A stretch of DNA of 64,000 bases, from positions 682,001-746,000 of the forward strand of contig NZ_BMZB01000001.1 in the NCBI RefSeq assembly GCF_014652575.1, given 5' to 3'. Made by a program: the position numbers and the translations under genes. Positions 63,834 to 64,000 of this stretch are shown here, piece after piece; positions within the stretch are counted from its first letter, which is position 1; each line of letters opens with the position of its first letter. The notes beneath the pieces were generated by a model that did no database searches, had not been told where the DNA came from, and worked only from the letters and a program-made list of their open reading frames with translations. This DNA is from Asticcacaulis endophyticus (GTDB lineage Bacteria > Pseudomonadota > Alphaproteobacteria > Caulobacterales > Caulobacteraceae).

Positions 63834-64000
63834 CTATAGCTTGAGCGCCTCGGTCATCAGGTTGAAGCCCTCTTCAATCACGGTGTCCGGGGCGGTCAGC
63901 GGCGCCAGCAGGCGGATGGTATTGCCGTAAACCCCGCACGACAGCAGGATCAGGCCCAGACTTTGCGCCTTTGTTGTCACCGCCTTGGTGGTGGCGGCAT
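63834..64000 (-). CDS. gabT: 4-Aminobutyrate aminotransferase-like, C-terminal part
   Basis: Only the last 55 codons are in the window; the gene continues to the right. The stretch GLILLSCGVYGNTIRLLAPL followed by EEGFNLMTEAL matches the C-terminal end of GABA aminotransferases of class III PLP enzymes. The stop TAG is at 63834. Confidence 0.85.
   Translation of the reverse strand, partial: AATTKAVTTKAQSLGLILLSCGVYGNTIRLLAPLTAPDTVIEEGFNLMTEALKL

Noticed and set aside
1-64000. CRISPR arrays, tRNA or rRNA genes, insertion sequences, prophage genes, toxin-antitoxin pairs
   Set aside because: No regularly spaced repeats, clover-leaf genes, transposase or phage-like proteins could be recognised on either strand.

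Overview
The window looks like chromosome of an alphaproteobacterium of the Caulobacteraceae type, most like Asticcacaulis; this is an inference from gene content. The signs are large TonB-dependent receptors tied to plant-polysaccharide use, an alpha-glucuronidase/UxaC/mannonate dehydratase set, a MoxR-DUF58-DUF4350-DUF4129-SpoIIM-RDD operon, fused 2-oxoacid:ferredoxin oxidoreductase and DUF6629. Genes are dense, often overlap by 4 to 8 bases, and I see no tRNA, rRNA, CRISPR array, insertion sequence or prophage.

Layout. (1) 1-9415, minus strand: one long apparent operon for modifying an extracytoplasmic glycan. In transcription order it encodes a membrane-bound O-acyltransferase (DltB/AlgI type), an SGNH-like anchored protein (DltD/AlgX type), an acyl carrier protein, an AMP-forming ligase, a FabG-like reductase, a polyprenyl-phosphate GT2, a GT-C membrane protein, an atypical SDR and a partial flavoprotein. 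It resembles a dlt operon joined to a GtrB/GtrS-like glycosylation pair and is the most unusual system here. (2) 9760-11174: hemolysin III-like and DUF6629 membrane proteins. (3) 11229-20487: glucuronoxylan use, with GH67 alpha-glucuronidase, glucuronate isomerase and mannonate dehydratase on the minus strand, a divergent TonB receptor, and a FadR-type GntR regulator. The 645-base divergent region holds two sites of the FadR form TGGT-N3-ACCA and a LacI-like palindrome. (4) 20491-25133: a soluble double-PAS chemotaxis transducer, an AIM24-family protein, a PL10 pectate lyase and a small membrane protein. (5) 25264-31827: the MoxR/DUF58 operon.

(6) 31911-46484: branched-chain amino acid breakdown. 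A LysR regulator diverges from the leucine set liuB-liuC-liuD-liuA-liuE. After a DUF4142 gene and an Lrp regulator come a fused indolepyruvate-type ferredoxin oxidoreductase, a leucine-type dehydrogenase, a 3-hydroxyisobutyryl-CoA hydrolase and a cupin. Together these cover deamination, oxidative decarboxylation and the downstream CoA steps, with the ferredoxin enzyme possibly standing in for the usual branched-chain dehydrogenase complex. (7) 46529-50976: a second TonB receptor divergent from a GH43-like beta-propeller protein and KduD, pointing to pectin or uronate use. (8) 51001-52608: a GreA/GreB-like factor and a Ca2+/H+ antiporter. (9) 52737-57818: a translationally coupled molybdenum hydroxylase operon (2Fe-2S subunit, Tat-exported large subunit, XdhC, MocA) ending in a threonine dehydratase-like enzyme. 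(10) 57917-61953: GH39 and GH2 secreted glycosidases. (11) 62120-64000: methylthioadenosine phosphorylase, an exported cyanovirin-N/beta-gamma-crystallin fusion, and the end of a GabT-like aminotransferase.

Small-scale structure includes three copies of a palindromic intergenic element (25215, 63041, 63108), a 66-base in-frame palindromic insert with direct-repeat ends in the DUF4142 gene, three strong rho-independent terminators, and a leucine-pathway biotin carboxylase subunit that seems to lack most of its BT domain. All calls rest on reading the sequence and knowledge of families; no database search was run.
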